From Nocardia cyriacigeorgica GUH-2 (lineage in GTDB: Bacteria; Actinomycetota; Actinomycetes; Mycobacteriales; Mycobacteriaceae): a DNA stretch of 64,000 nt. This document shows, one piece after another, positions 46,362 through 54,019 of this stretch (positions are counted from its first letter, which is position 1; each line of letters opens with the position of its first letter). The position numbers and the translations under genes were made by a program. The DNA is taken from the NCBI RefSeq assembly GCF_000284035.1, contig NC_016887.1, positions 372,001 to 436,000 on the forward strand, in the 5' to 3' direction. Under the pieces are notes generated by a model. That model worked only from the letters and a program-made list of their open reading frames with translations, made no database searches and was not told the origin of the DNA.

Positions 46362-46379
46362 GAATCCCTTACTTTCCCC
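46362..46379 (+). repeat. candidate integrase arm site (right)
   Basis: GAATCCCTTACTTTCCCC, identical to 37547-37564. It is 142 bases from attR; the left copy is about 66 bases from attL. The region 46118-46520 is otherwise empty. Confidence 0.6.
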
Positions 46380-46520
46380 GTACAAACGCCGCCGAATACT
46401 GCCGGATTTGAGCGGACAACGGTCCAGCCGGCGACCGTCTGAATCCGTTGCAGCGCAACACATTTACGGACGCGTTCGGACGTTGGCGAACAGTCGAAAA
46501 TCGGCCCGAATGTAAGAAAA

Positions 46521-46550
46521 GGTCAGGGGTTCGATTCCCCTAGGCGGCTC
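46521..46550 (+). repeat. attR of element 2
   Basis: A partial copy of the tRNA-Thr 3' half with A and T replacing the G-C pair at the base of the T stem. It lacks the rest of a tRNA. It is the downstream boundary of element 2. Confidence 0.85.
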
Positions 46551-46598
46551 CAGGTCAGAGGGTATTTCCGCTCTCCGCGAGGCGGTTCCGGGCAGGCC

Positions 46599-46619
46599 AA
46601 CTTGCCAAGAACTTGCCAA
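46599..46619 (+). repeat. two AACTTGCCAA repeats beside the integrase remnant
   Basis: AACTTGCCAA at 46599-46608 and 46610-46619, eleven bases apart. Their place between attR and a decayed integrase fragment suggests arm-type sites of an earlier element. A similar CTTGCCA stands near 47530. Confidence 0.4.
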
Positions 46620-46639
46620 CGTGCGGGGAGCGGTTCCAT

Positions 46640-46815
46640 TTACAGCCGAAGAGAGCGGCCCGCCGCCGCCTTCAGCTGTTCGGCGTGGGTGTCGGAGTAG
46701 ACCGACAGCGACATGGCTGGATCGTGGCGTGCCGGCCCGCGACGATGTGCATCGGGATACCGAGCGCCGGCATCAACGACACCGACGTGTTCCGAAGGTG
46801 CTTCAGCGGTAGAGT
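46640..46815 (-). pseudogene. decayed C-terminus of a second tyrosine integrase
   Basis: On the minus strand one frame reads LPLKHLRNTSVSLMPALGIP followed by MHIVAGRHA, the HLR.T..SLM and VA.. part of a tyrosine recombinase. One base of shift then gives RHDPAMSLSVYSDTHAEQ, with the catalytic Tyr, and LKAAAGRSLRL before a stop at 46640. So a gene end is present with at least one frameshift and no upstream domain. It is not a copy of the intact integrase of element 2. It marks an older element at the same tRNA. Confidence 0.75.
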
Positions 46816-47130
46816 CCGGCCGACTGGTCCCATCGAACTACTGGCGCGTGTCCGAAGTGGTCTCGGGATAGAGGGCCGGGACACACCGGATGCGGCCATG
46901 GTGCGCGAAGCGTTCCGCGACACCTACCGGTTGGCTTAGTGGTCAACGGCGCCTGTCAGCGGCCACTGAAGTTCCCCGGCGTGTGCCAGTTGCGGTCATC
47001 TGGCACACGGCCGACACCTTGCCCGTGCGTGCGCTCATGCGGAGTTGAGCGCGTAGCCAATTCTGGTGTCGAATCCGGTGGCACCCAGCCTGCGATGGCA
47101 CCTTGAAACAAGGTCTGACAGGCTGCCCTG

Positions 47131-47457
47131 ATGACGCATGAAGTCCTTCGTGGTGTGGCGTGGCCATATCCAGACGGTCAATTCCCGCAGCATTTGGGGA
47201 TCGTGGTCCACCGGACAGTGCTGGAGGGGGAAGAGCCTGCCCGGCTCGTTACCCACTGGGACGACGGCGATTGGACCATGGCCGACGGCGTGAACGATCC
47301 GAACGGAAACGCCGCGCTGGTATGTGTGGAGCACATGGTGGCGATGGATGACACCCTTGCGCCTTTGGCGACGATGCCGCCTGGCACCCAGGCATGGCGA
47401 TGGAAATCGAGTGATCCTTGGACCATCGAGCCTCACGAAATCGAAGCGCAAGCCTAG
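47131..47457 (+). CDS. unknown 108-residue protein
   Basis: Begins MTHEVLRGVAWPYPDGQFPQ, with strands and a helix including VVHRTVLEGEEPARLVTHWD and VCVEHMVAMDDTLAPLATMP, ending PPGTQAWRWKSSDPWTIEPH. The wording (DDGDW, then H..D.TL..L..LPPG) is like small immunity-like or stress proteins that are common in Nocardia and Streptomyces genomes, but I cannot name a family. No good ribosome-binding site is visible. The gap of about 315 bases before it holds no gene I trust. Confidence 0.55.
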   Translation: MTHEVLRGVAWPYPDGQFPQHLGIVVHRTVLEGEEPARLVTHWDDGDWTMADGVNDPNGNAALVCVEHMVAMDDTLAPLATMPPGTQAWRWKSSDPWTIEPHEIEAQA

Positions 47458-47614
47458 TGCGGATGTCCGCTGTTGGCCGCACCAACCGATGGTGGGTTTC
47501 CGCTGGTCCCGCCGTCCCAGCGTGCCAAGAGCTTGCCAGGACGTACGCGAACACAGTGGACCGGTTGTCACTGCCTGTCACGTCGCCGTCTGCCGTACAA
47601 CTGGAACGGTGGAC

Positions 47615-48625
47615 ATGAGCAACGCTACCGAGCAGGCCGCGCAGACTGCCGAACCGCTGCAATACGTTTCAGACCTCATCGACTCCATCGCGGACCCGAA
47701 TCCCGAGGCGCGCACGATCACCGATCCGGCCGAAGCCGCCGGGCTGATCGCTGACGAGACCCGGTCGCGGATCGGCGCGGTCCTCGAACGGTTCGGTGGT
47801 ACCCCGGCGGTGCTGCTGAGCGGTGGGGTCGACTCGATCTACGTGGCGGCTGTGGCTGTCGCGCTGGGCGGCGAACCGGTGGCGGTCACCGTCGTCACCG
47901 AGGGTGGGCACGAGGAAACGAACGCGGCGGTGGCCGCGGCGGCGCTCGGACTGCGCCATGACGTCATCCAGCTCGGCGCGGATGACGTCGTCCGGTTCGC
48001 CCGCGAGGTGATGGGCCGGCTCGGCACCTCGGAACTGTGGGAGGTGACGGCGGGGATTCCACTCCTCGCGGCCCGCCGAACCTTCGACACGATTCCGGGC
48101 CTCGGCGCGATCCTGGGCGGCAGCGGCGCCGACGCCATCTTCGGCGGCGGCCGGAAACTCACCCTCCCGCCCGCCGCACCCGAAGCGCGCATCGAGCTCG
48201 ATCAGCTGATCAGGGCCGAATCCGCTGCGAACTTCCGCTACCAACGCCTCGTCCCGCACTTCTACCCAGCCTTGCTGGACGAATACGCCGACCGCCTGAT
48301 TCACGTCTACCAAACTGTCCGCTGGTGGCAGCTAGCCGAAACCTTCGCCCCACCCGCCCTCTTCGGCACCCACGACGGCCGCCCGTTCGACAAGCTCGCC
48401 CTACGCCTTGCCTGCGACGCTGCCCTGCCCGCGGATTCGAAACACCTGGCCTGGTCCGCGAAATCACCCATCCAGCGCTCTTCCGGATTGATGGGCGCGC
48501 TCGCAGCGGCCGCCAGGACCTACGCCGCCGACCTCCCCGGCGCCCGAACCTACTCCGACCCGATGACCGAAGACGCCGAAGCCGTCGCCACGCGGCTGTA
48601 TTCGGCGGCCATCGAGAAGGGATAG
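47615..48625 (+). CDS. stand-alone asparagine-synthase-like ATP-pyrophosphatase domain
   Basis: A 336-residue protein. The PP-loop is AVLLSGGVDSIYVAAVAVAL, with SGGVDS at residues 69-74, followed by FDTIPGLGAILGGSGADAIF, which matches the second conserved block of asparagine-synthetase C-terminal domains. The glutaminase domain (N-terminal Cys2) is absent, so it cannot use glutamine on its own. Such stand-alone domains serve as amidases or cyclases in peptide and beta-lactam pathways (lasso peptide C-type proteins, for instance), but no peptide gene is evident next to it. It lies in an accessory stretch, so lateral acquisition is likely. Confidence 0.75.
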   Translation: MSNATEQAAQTAEPLQYVSDLIDSIADPNPEARTITDPAEAAGLIADETRSRIGAVLERFGGTPAVLLSGGVDSIYVAAVAVALGGEPVAVTVVTEGGHEETNAAVAAAALGLRHDVIQLGADDVVRFAREVMGRLGTSELWEVTAGIPLLAARRTFDTIPGLGAILGGSGADAIFGGGRKLTLPPAAPEARIELDQLIRAESAANFRYQRLVPHFYPALLDEYADRLIHVYQTVRWWQLAETFAPPALFGTHDGRPFDKLALRLACDAALPADSKHLAWSAKSPIQRSSGLMGALAAAARTYAADLPGARTYSDPMTEDAEAVATRLYSAAIEKG

Positions 48626-48671
48626 CGGACGTTCAACCGTTGCACCGCCCTCCCTGTGCGACTCTCGATGT

Positions 48672-49172
48672 ATGCGAAGCGACCGGAAATGGGCCATCGG
48701 CATGGCGGTTGCCCCTATCGCCCTGACTGCCGTGTCGATCCTCTCGACCTTTCTTCTCGGTGAGCTGGTCAACAGCTCCATGGCCGCAGACATCGCCGGC
48801 TACTGGATGTTCGTCATGTTCTTCCTCGGCCCGTTGTTCATTCCCGGCATCGTCATCACCCTCATCGGCGCGGCAATCCTCGGTCGCCGAGCCGGAGCTG
48901 TGCTGACTCTGCTCGGGCTGTTGCTGAACGCGCTGGTCGCAATCCTGCTCGGATACGCAGGCATCGAGGACGCCCTCACACCCAGATACCCGTACGAGCC
49001 CAGCTGGACAGCGGACCTCACTCTTACCGGGGCAACCATCTACGCCATCCCTTTCCTGCTCCTGGCAGTGGGCAGCGCCTACGCCATGTGGATCGTCTGG
49101 ACCGAGTTCGCCGGCAGAGCCGCGACCGCCTCAGCGCGCCGATACTCGTCTGAGACGAGCAAGCCGAGGTAG
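48672..49172 (+). CDS. four-helix membrane protein, unknown
   Basis: A 166-residue protein with four hydrophobic helices: AVAPIALTAVSILSTFLLGE, GYWMFVMFFLGPLFIPGIVI, AGAVLTLLGLLLNALVAILL and TGATIYAIPFLLLAVGSAYA. The ends are short and basic. It begins 46 bases after the asparagine-synthase-like gene and may be co-transcribed with it. No family is recognised, and a transport role cannot be claimed. Confidence 0.6.
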   Translation: MRSDRKWAIGMAVAPIALTAVSILSTFLLGELVNSSMAADIAGYWMFVMFFLGPLFIPGIVITLIGAAILGRRAGAVLTLLGLLLNALVAILLGYAGIEDALTPRYPYEPSWTADLTLTGATIYAIPFLLLAVGSAYAMWIVWTEFAGRAATASARRYSSETSKPR

Positions 49173-49236
49173 ATACCGCCGAGGCCGCGCCACTGGTAGC
49201 GCATCCGGCGGCTGCTGGCCAGCGAGGCGACACTGC

Positions 49237-49560
49237 TCAACGCCACCCGCTCTCATCCGCAGCGGCCGACCAGCGGTGCCCGCGACGGTAGAACCTCACC
49301 GGCGTGATCAGGGCGGCGTGTTCGGTGATGATCAGGCGGTACGGCTCGGCGTGCTCGAAGGTCGGGACGACCACAGCTGTGGCCCGGTGATCGCCCAGAT
49401 GTTGCGCGAGTGCCATCGCCGCCAGCAGCGGCCGGAGATCGAGCCCGACCGTGAAAACCAGCCGATACCCGTGCCGTTCGGCGAGTGCATTCAAATCGGC
49501 CCCGTCCCCGCCGGGTGCTCCGCGCCTCACCAATCCGATTGCCCTCGGCATGCAGTCCAT
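49237..49560 (-). CDS. small resolvase-fold-like protein (third copy)
   Basis: A 107-residue protein, ATG behind GAGGGG. The order AIGLVRRGAPGGDGADLNAL, then AERHGYRLVFTVGLDLRPLL, then RATAVVVPTFEHAEPYRLII and a final FYRRGHRWS matches the other two copies. It diverges from an HTH-sensor gene (49739), 178 bases away. No catalytic Ser is present. An upstream extension of the frame exists but has no conserved character. Confidence 0.6.
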   Translation of the reverse strand: MDCMPRAIGLVRRGAPGGDGADLNALAERHGYRLVFTVGLDLRPLLAAMALAQHLGDHRATAVVVPTFEHAEPYRLIITEHAALITPVRFYRRGHRWSAAADESGWR

Positions 49561-49738
49561 TCCCAACCGCCCCTCTGTTGTGTAGTGGCTCGCTCCCGCC
49601 GCCGGGGATTGGTCACCCGGCGGCGGGGCGTGCTGTCGACACTGCTCGCTCGGCGATGTCCGGACGACGACGTGGCGGGCGTCTTCTGGTCGGCAAATAG
49701 GGCGACATTTCGGCGTCATTCGAGCTACCGTGGCAGCC

Positions 49739-50476
49739 ATGCGAACGACACCGAACACCGCGCTGCGGGCCGCTCGTACCGCCCGTTTGATGAGTCAAGA
49801 CGATTTGGCGCGGGCGCTGCGTGAGGCCGGATGCGTCAGTGCCACCAAGCGGCTGGTGCAGCGGTGGGAGTCCGGGGCGACGGCCTACCCGCGGCCGAGT
49901 CACGCTCAGGCGCTCGAACGGGTGATGAAGTTGCCGATCGAGTCACTTGGGTTCGGGGCGGTGCGGGCGGGGCGCGGAATCGGCGGCCTCAACGACAACA
50001 GCCGCGATGTCGAATCGCCGGTCGGCACATTCGACAGCGCCCCCGCTGCGGCGGCTCGGGTGAACGGCGATCATTCGGGAGTGTGGCTGAGCCGGTACGA
50101 GTACTACTCGACCGGGCGCGACGCAACGTTCACCGTCGCCCACTACGCCGTGGTCTTGCATCACGACACCCAGATCACCGTGCGCAGTCTGCCCGGATCC
50201 TCGCCCTCGGTCACCGAAATGGATCTGACGGTGGACGGAAACATCGCGACCGGCACCTGGTCCGAACGCACCGCCGTCGACGGGTACTACCGTGGCGCCC
50301 GCTATCACGGTGCGGTGCATCTGCTCATCGACCCGACCGGCAACCGGATGGCGGGTAAATGGATCGGTTTCGGGAAGGACTTCGAAATCAACTCAGGGCC
50401 ATGGGAGTTGGTGCTCCAGGAGTCGAATACCAGCAAGTCGACTCTGGACGCGTATCAGAGACCCGTGGAGCTGTAG
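49739..50476 (+). CDS. HTH regulator with C-terminal ligand-sensing-like domain
   Basis: A 245-residue protein. The HTH is ALRAARTARLMSQDDLARAL then SATKRLVQRWESGATAYPRP. After residue about 95 comes a beta-rich domain (GVWLSRYEYYSTGRDATFTV, then HDTQITVRSLPGSSPSVTEM and GRMAGKWIGFGKD-like strands), which resembles small-molecule-binding barrels. A TACCGT -10 box ending 9 bases before the ATG suggests a nearly leaderless message. It forms the third divergent pair with a resolvase-like gene. An in-frame GTG three codons upstream is an alternative start. Confidence 0.7.
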   Translation: MRTTPNTALRAARTARLMSQDDLARALREAGCVSATKRLVQRWESGATAYPRPSHAQALERVMKLPIESLGFGAVRAGRGIGGLNDNSRDVESPVGTFDSAPAAAARVNGDHSGVWLSRYEYYSTGRDATFTVAHYAVVLHHDTQITVRSLPGSSPSVTEMDLTVDGNIATGTWSERTAVDGYYRGARYHGAVHLLIDPTGNRMAGKWIGFGKDFEINSGPWELVLQESNTSKSTLDAYQRPVEL

Positions 50477-50507
50477 TGTGGGTGTTTACCCCGCGAATCC
50501 ACGTCGG

Positions 50508-51044
50508 CTACCGCGCCGCGACGCCGTTACTCCATTCGCCTGAGCGTTCGACATACTCGGTACGTTTGGCAAGCATCCTGTCGTGCAACTCGTTGCAGGT
50601 CGTGTTCAAAGCCTCGCGGCGCGTTGTCCGCACGCCGGCGGCCCACCAAGCGTCGATGTGGTTCGAGTAGTCGCACATAGCCTCGTATAGCTGCTTCAGT
50701 GGTTCGCGCAGTTCTGCGGGACCCGCTAACTCGGGGCCGCCGTGGCCCTCGGTGAACTTGGTCCATGTGTCGAGGTACTCGATGTGCAACCGTGTCAGCG
50801 TATCCTCGTTGTCACGTCCGTACAGCGCGTTGACGAGTGCCCGCGCGGCTTCATCAAACCGGTCGAGCCGCACCACGTGATGGCGATGTTCTGCGTACTG
50901 GCGATCGCGAAGGTGATGATCTCTCGCGGCGATCGCAAGTTCCTTCTGGTTTCGCGTGGTGACGAGTGTGACGAGAAGTGTTCCGCCCCCGCCGATCAGC
51001 GCGCCCGCAAGAGTGAACAACCCTGTTGTGACTTCAGATGGCAT
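50508..51044 (-). CDS. unknown single-pass membrane protein
   Basis: A 178-residue protein with one N-terminal helix (TTGLFTLAGALIGGGGTLLVTLV) and a long helical cytoplasmic part rich in charged residues (ARDHHLRDRQYAEHRHHVVR; RLDRFDEAARALVNALYGRD). Nocardial and streptomycete genomes contain many such one-helix proteins of unknown role. It is convergent with the HTH-sensor gene. The start is uncertain; MPSEVTTG is chosen because the helix follows directly. Confidence 0.6.
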   Translation of the reverse strand: MPSEVTTGLFTLAGALIGGGGTLLVTLVTTRNQKELAIAARDHHLRDRQYAEHRHHVVRLDRFDEAARALVNALYGRDNEDTLTRLHIEYLDTWTKFTEGHGGPELAGPAELREPLKQLYEAMCDYSNHIDAWWAAGVRTTRREALNTTCNELHDRMLAKRTEYVERSGEWSNGVAAR

Positions 51045-51151
51045 GTTGCACAAGGTAACTGATGTTCGAGACAGTCGCTGGAAATTCTGGTGTCCAGACT
51101 GCGGGCGCACTGATCACACGGCTGCTCGGTCCGTGCTGGCGAGGCGTGGGG

Positions 51152-51631
51152 TCACGGCGTCGCGCGTGCGGCGGGTGTGCAGCAGGCGGCGTCGGCTTCG
51201 GCGGCGGCTGTGCCGCAACAACGGGCCTCGTCGTCGGTGAGCGATTCCGGTGCCTTGCCGAAGGTTTCGCTGTCGGCGAGGACGGTGTACACCTCCCAGC
51301 GCTCCTGGTCGGGGGCGGTGACCCAGACCTTGTCCTGGGTGGCGAAGCAGCAGGTGGTGTTCATTTCTTCCTCGGTGAACAGGCCGGCCTCGGCGAGGCG
51401 GGTGATTTCGGTGTGGACGGTGTCGGTGGACTGCACCTCGACGCCGAGATGGTTGACCGAACCGCCGTGGCCTGGATTTTCGATGAGGACGAGCTTCAAC
51501 GGGGGTTCGGCGACCGCGAAGTTGGCGTAGCCGGGCTTGCGCTTGGCCGGTTCGGTGCCGAACAGGGTCGAATAGAACTGCACCGAGGCCTCGAGGTCGT
51601 CGACGTTGAGGGCGAGTTGGATGCGGGACAT
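51152..51631 (-). CDS. cadI: ArsI/CadI-type glyoxalase-fold protein
   Basis: A 159-residue vicinal-oxygen-chelate protein very close in wording to M. tuberculosis CadI: MSRIQLALNVDDLEASVQFY, NHLGVEVQSTDTVHTEITRL, NTTCCFATQDKVWVTAPD and RWEVYTVLADSETFGKAPES. The vicinal Cys pair is at residues 94-95; Q5, H61 and E113 fit the metal-binding set. The C-terminus has additional Cys pairs (RCCGTAAA; ACCTP). Homologous ArsI enzymes cleave the C-As bond of organoarsenicals; CadI is induced by cadmium. It diverges from an ArsR gene across a palindromic operator. Confidence 0.9.
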   Translation of the reverse strand: MSRIQLALNVDDLEASVQFYSTLFGTEPAKRKPGYANFAVAEPPLKLVLIENPGHGGSVNHLGVEVQSTDTVHTEITRLAEAGLFTEEEMNTTCCFATQDKVWVTAPDQERWEVYTVLADSETFGKAPESLTDDEARCCGTAAAEADAACCTPAARATP

Positions 51632-51693
51632 GGCTGAACCTCCACCTGTGAGACATATATCGAAGAGCTGACACGCATCAGCCTGCTCACCTT

Positions 51694-51708
51694 TTCGACA
51701 TATGTCAA
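51694..51708. promoter_or_regulatory. ArsR-type operator between cadI and arsR
   Basis: TTCGACATATGTCAA contains the palindrome GACATATGTC, and a related half-site (GACATATATCGA) lies about 45 bases away near cadI. Both are in the 98-base divergent region, as expected for sites bound by the ArsR protein. Confidence 0.6.
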
Positions 51709-51729
51709 TACCCGGCGTAGGGTGGGTTC

Positions 51730-52086
51730 GTGCCGAAAACTTTGCCTCTGGTGGATATGTCGGCGCCGGTGTGCTGTGCGCCGGTGGCCGCCGGGCCTGT
51801 CGACGATGCGGCCGCGCTGGAAGTGGCGCTGCGACTGAAGGCGCTCGCGGACCCGGCGCGGGTCAAACTGATGTCACTGCTGCTGACGACCGACGACGGC
51901 GCGGAGAGTACCGGCGCGCTGGCCCGCACGCTCGGGCTGGCCGAATCGACCGTCAGTCATCACCTCGGCCAGCTGCGCAAGGCCGGGTTGGTCAGCTCGG
52001 GTCGGCGCGGGATGAGCGTGTTCCATCAGGCCCGCCGCGATGCGCTGGCGGCGCTGTGCGTGGTGCTCGATCCGAACTGCTGCTGA
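51730..52086 (+). CDS. arsR: ArsR-family metalloid repressor
   Basis: A 118-residue winged-helix repressor. The HTH is LRLKALADPARVKLMSLLL followed by GALARTLGLAESTVSHHLGQ and LRKAGLVSSGRRGMSVFH. An N-terminal Cys pair (APVCCAPV) and a C-terminal Cys pair (LDPNCC) can serve as the metal(loid) sensor. Start GTG. It divergently controls cadI and itself by family precedent, with release from the operator on binding arsenite or cadmium. Confidence 0.92.
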   Translation: MPKTLPLVDMSAPVCCAPVAAGPVDDAAALEVALRLKALADPARVKLMSLLLTTDDGAESTGALARTLGLAESTVSHHLGQLRKAGLVSSGRRGMSVFHQARRDALAALCVVLDPNCC

Positions 52087-52151
52087 ACCGCGCGTGAGAC
52101 CAGAGCTCACCGAGACCGGGCACCGTTGACCGGATCTCGGTGAACCTCCGC

Positions 52152-53204
52152 TCAGCCCGCGGCTGCCGCGCGCAGGCCGGTGCGGCGGATGACCCGAGCC
52201 AGTTCCGCGTTGAACCGGTCGGCCGCTTCGATATTGGTGAGGTGCCCGGTGGGCCAGACGTGGTAGTCGGCGAGGTGGCCGGCACGGTCGAGATGGTCGG
52301 CGATGATGCGGGACATGCGTTCGGGCAGCAGATGATCGTGGCTGCCCGCGATGACCGTGGTCGGGACGGTGAGTTTGGTTGCGGCGTCGCCGAGTTCGAG
52401 GTCGGCGAGCGCGGCGGCGTGGCGGCCGCGGGCCAGCGGACGGCAGGACCGGACGATGCCGAGCGCGAAGTCCACCTGGTCGGCGGTGGCGGTGGGCGAC
52501 ATGATCCGCGCCTTGAGCACGGCGCGGGCCGCCCATCCGCCGGGGAACGGGACCGGTGCGGTGAGCAGCGTCTCCGCGAAGACGATCGGCATTCGTACGC
52601 CCGCGCCGAAGACGGTGATGGGGCGCTCGGCGACGGTCAGCGGCTTGTTCAGCAGCGGCAGCAGGTCGGTGTCGTAGCGGATATTGCCGGAGGTGGTGTT
52701 CACCAGCACGGCGGCCCGCGCGCGGCGAGCGACCTGGTCGGGATGGCGGGCGGCCCAGGCCTGCAGGGTGATGCCGCCCATGCTGTGGCCGACCAGCACC
52801 GCGCGCTGACCGGGACGCAGCGTGGCGTCGAGAACGGCGGCGAGATCGTCGGCCATGGTGTCGGCGCTGGGGAACAGCGTGCCGGCCTGGCTTTCGCCGT
52901 GACCGCGCTGGTCGTAGCTGATCACCCGGTGGGTGTCGGCAAAGGCGTTGATCTGCGGATTCCAGTACTCGATGCTGCAACTCCAGCCGTGCACCAGCAC
53001 GATCGGGTCGCCGTCGGCGGGACCGTAGGCGTGCACCCGCAAGCGGGCGCCGTCGACAGTGGTGACGGGGATGACCTCGTGGGGTGCGGTGGGCGCGTTC
53101 AGCGACGCCGTCTCGAACGTGCGCGACCGCAGTCCGGCGCGAAAGGGGGCGGTCAGGGCGCCGTGGCGGACCTGCGCCAGCGTCTTCATCGACTTCACCA
53201 GCAT
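52152..53204 (-). CDS. alpha/beta hydrolase
   Basis: A 350-residue alpha/beta hydrolase. The oxyanion motif is LVHGWSCSIEYWNPQ, the nucleophile elbow GHSMGGITL, the acid in IAGSHDHLLPERMS and the catalytic His in WPTGHLTNIEAADR. The N-terminal 60 residues before the core are polar and may bind a partner. It is an esterase or lipase-type enzyme of unknown substrate. The gene is alone on the minus strand; the 283-base gap before the next gene shows no other gene. Confidence 0.85.
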   Translation of the reverse strand: MLVKSMKTLAQVRHGALTAPFRAGLRSRTFETASLNAPTAPHEVIPVTTVDGARLRVHAYGPADGDPIVLVHGWSCSIEYWNPQINAFADTHRVISYDQRGHGESQAGTLFPSADTMADDLAAVLDATLRPGQRAVLVGHSMGGITLQAWAARHPDQVARRARAAVLVNTTSGNIRYDTDLLPLLNKPLTVAERPITVFGAGVRMPIVFAETLLTAPVPFPGGWAARAVLKARIMSPTATADQVDFALGIVRSCRPLARGRHAAALADLELGDAATKLTVPTTVIAGSHDHLLPERMSRIIADHLDRAGHLADYHVWPTGHLTNIEAADRFNAELARVIRRTGLRAAAAG

Positions 53205-53487
53205 CAGAGCACTCCTTTGTGTCTACCGTCACGGTAAATGCAAGCTGGGGTGCTTGCAAGTGCAAGCGCCGCTTACCGGAAACTCTGACCGCGACGGTCC
53301 GCTACACCGGGTGTCGGTCCGGTGCGTAATGCCGTTACCGGGAAAATGCCCGAAATGGGGCCGAAGTATGCCTGCTGTTTGCTGATGTGTGCGTGTCGTT
53401 ACCGACCGTTGATGTCGGTGCCGGCTGCGATTCGCCCAGCCGGAGTGAGCCGGTGTCGATGGCGGCATCGCGGCGCGCCCCGCTACG

Positions 53488-53943
53488 GTGAGATTCGTGG
53501 ACATCACGCAGTCGGAACCGATGGCGCAGCAGCCGCCGCAGGCCGGGTGGCGGGCGTTGGCGTTGCCTGCGGCGGTGGCAGGGGCCGGGGTGGTCGCGGT
53601 CGCGGCGGTGCATCTGCGAGATCCGCATGTGGAGGGGTCCTGGGGGATCTGCCCGGTGTACGCGTTGCTGGGGGTGTATTGCCCGGGATGCGGTGGTATG
53701 CGGGCAGTACACAACCTCACCGACGGGCAGGTGCTCGATTCGCTGCACAGCAACCTGATCGCGTTGCCGCTGCTGGTGTTGTTCGCGCTGTGGGTCGGCG
53801 ATTGGGCGATCCGGGCGTGGCGCGGGAAGCCGATGCGGCACTTCGGCATCAATGCCCTCACCATGTGGTCGATCTTCGGCTTCCTCGCGGTGTTCACGGT
53901 GTTGCGCAATACGCCGTGGGGTAGCTGGTTGACGCCGGTCTGA
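53488..53943 (+). CDS. DUF2752 membrane protein
   Basis: A 151-residue protein from a GTG. It has three hydrophobic helices and between the first and second the DUF2752 signature CPVYALLGVYCPGCGGMRAV with H following, then LLDSLHSNLIALPLLVLFA-like text. The family is widespread in actinobacteria and has no established function. An in-frame ATG at residue 13 is an alternative start. The gene is alone and precedes a small conserved gene. Confidence 0.85.
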   Translation: MRFVDITQSEPMAQQPPQAGWRALALPAAVAGAGVVAVAAVHLRDPHVEGSWGICPVYALLGVYCPGCGGMRAVHNLTDGQVLDSLHSNLIALPLLVLFALWVGDWAIRAWRGKPMRHFGINALTMWSIFGFLAVFTVLRNTPWGSWLTPV

Positions 53944-54019
53944 GCAGCCCGAACGCCCCCGCTCCCCGGCGAAACGGGGCAAGCTGGAAATAGGGCACCG
54001 GCCGGAAAGGACACAGCGC

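Larger units (their letters stand above)
37452..46550. mobile_element. integrated element 2 (tyrosine integrase, tRNA-Thr), 9.07 kb
   Basis: Bounded by a 30-bp near-repeat of the tRNA-Thr 3' end (37452-37481 and 46521-46550; 28 of 30 identical). Inside: integrase and repressor leftward; excisionase, regulator, PrimPol-like primase, P-loop protein, iteron-like array, WhiB-like and four short genes rightward; then a regulator module. No capsid, portal, tail, large terminase or conjugation genes are recognisable, so it is a small replicating integrative element, probably satellite-like. The two mismatches between the repeats fall on paired bases of the T stem. Confidence 0.9.

Noticed and set aside
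46613-46939. Rightward 108-codon frame over the integrase remnant
   Set aside because: It reads opposite to a recognisable integrase fragment and has no protein character except a short tail (AAMVREAFRDTYRLA) that I could not place.
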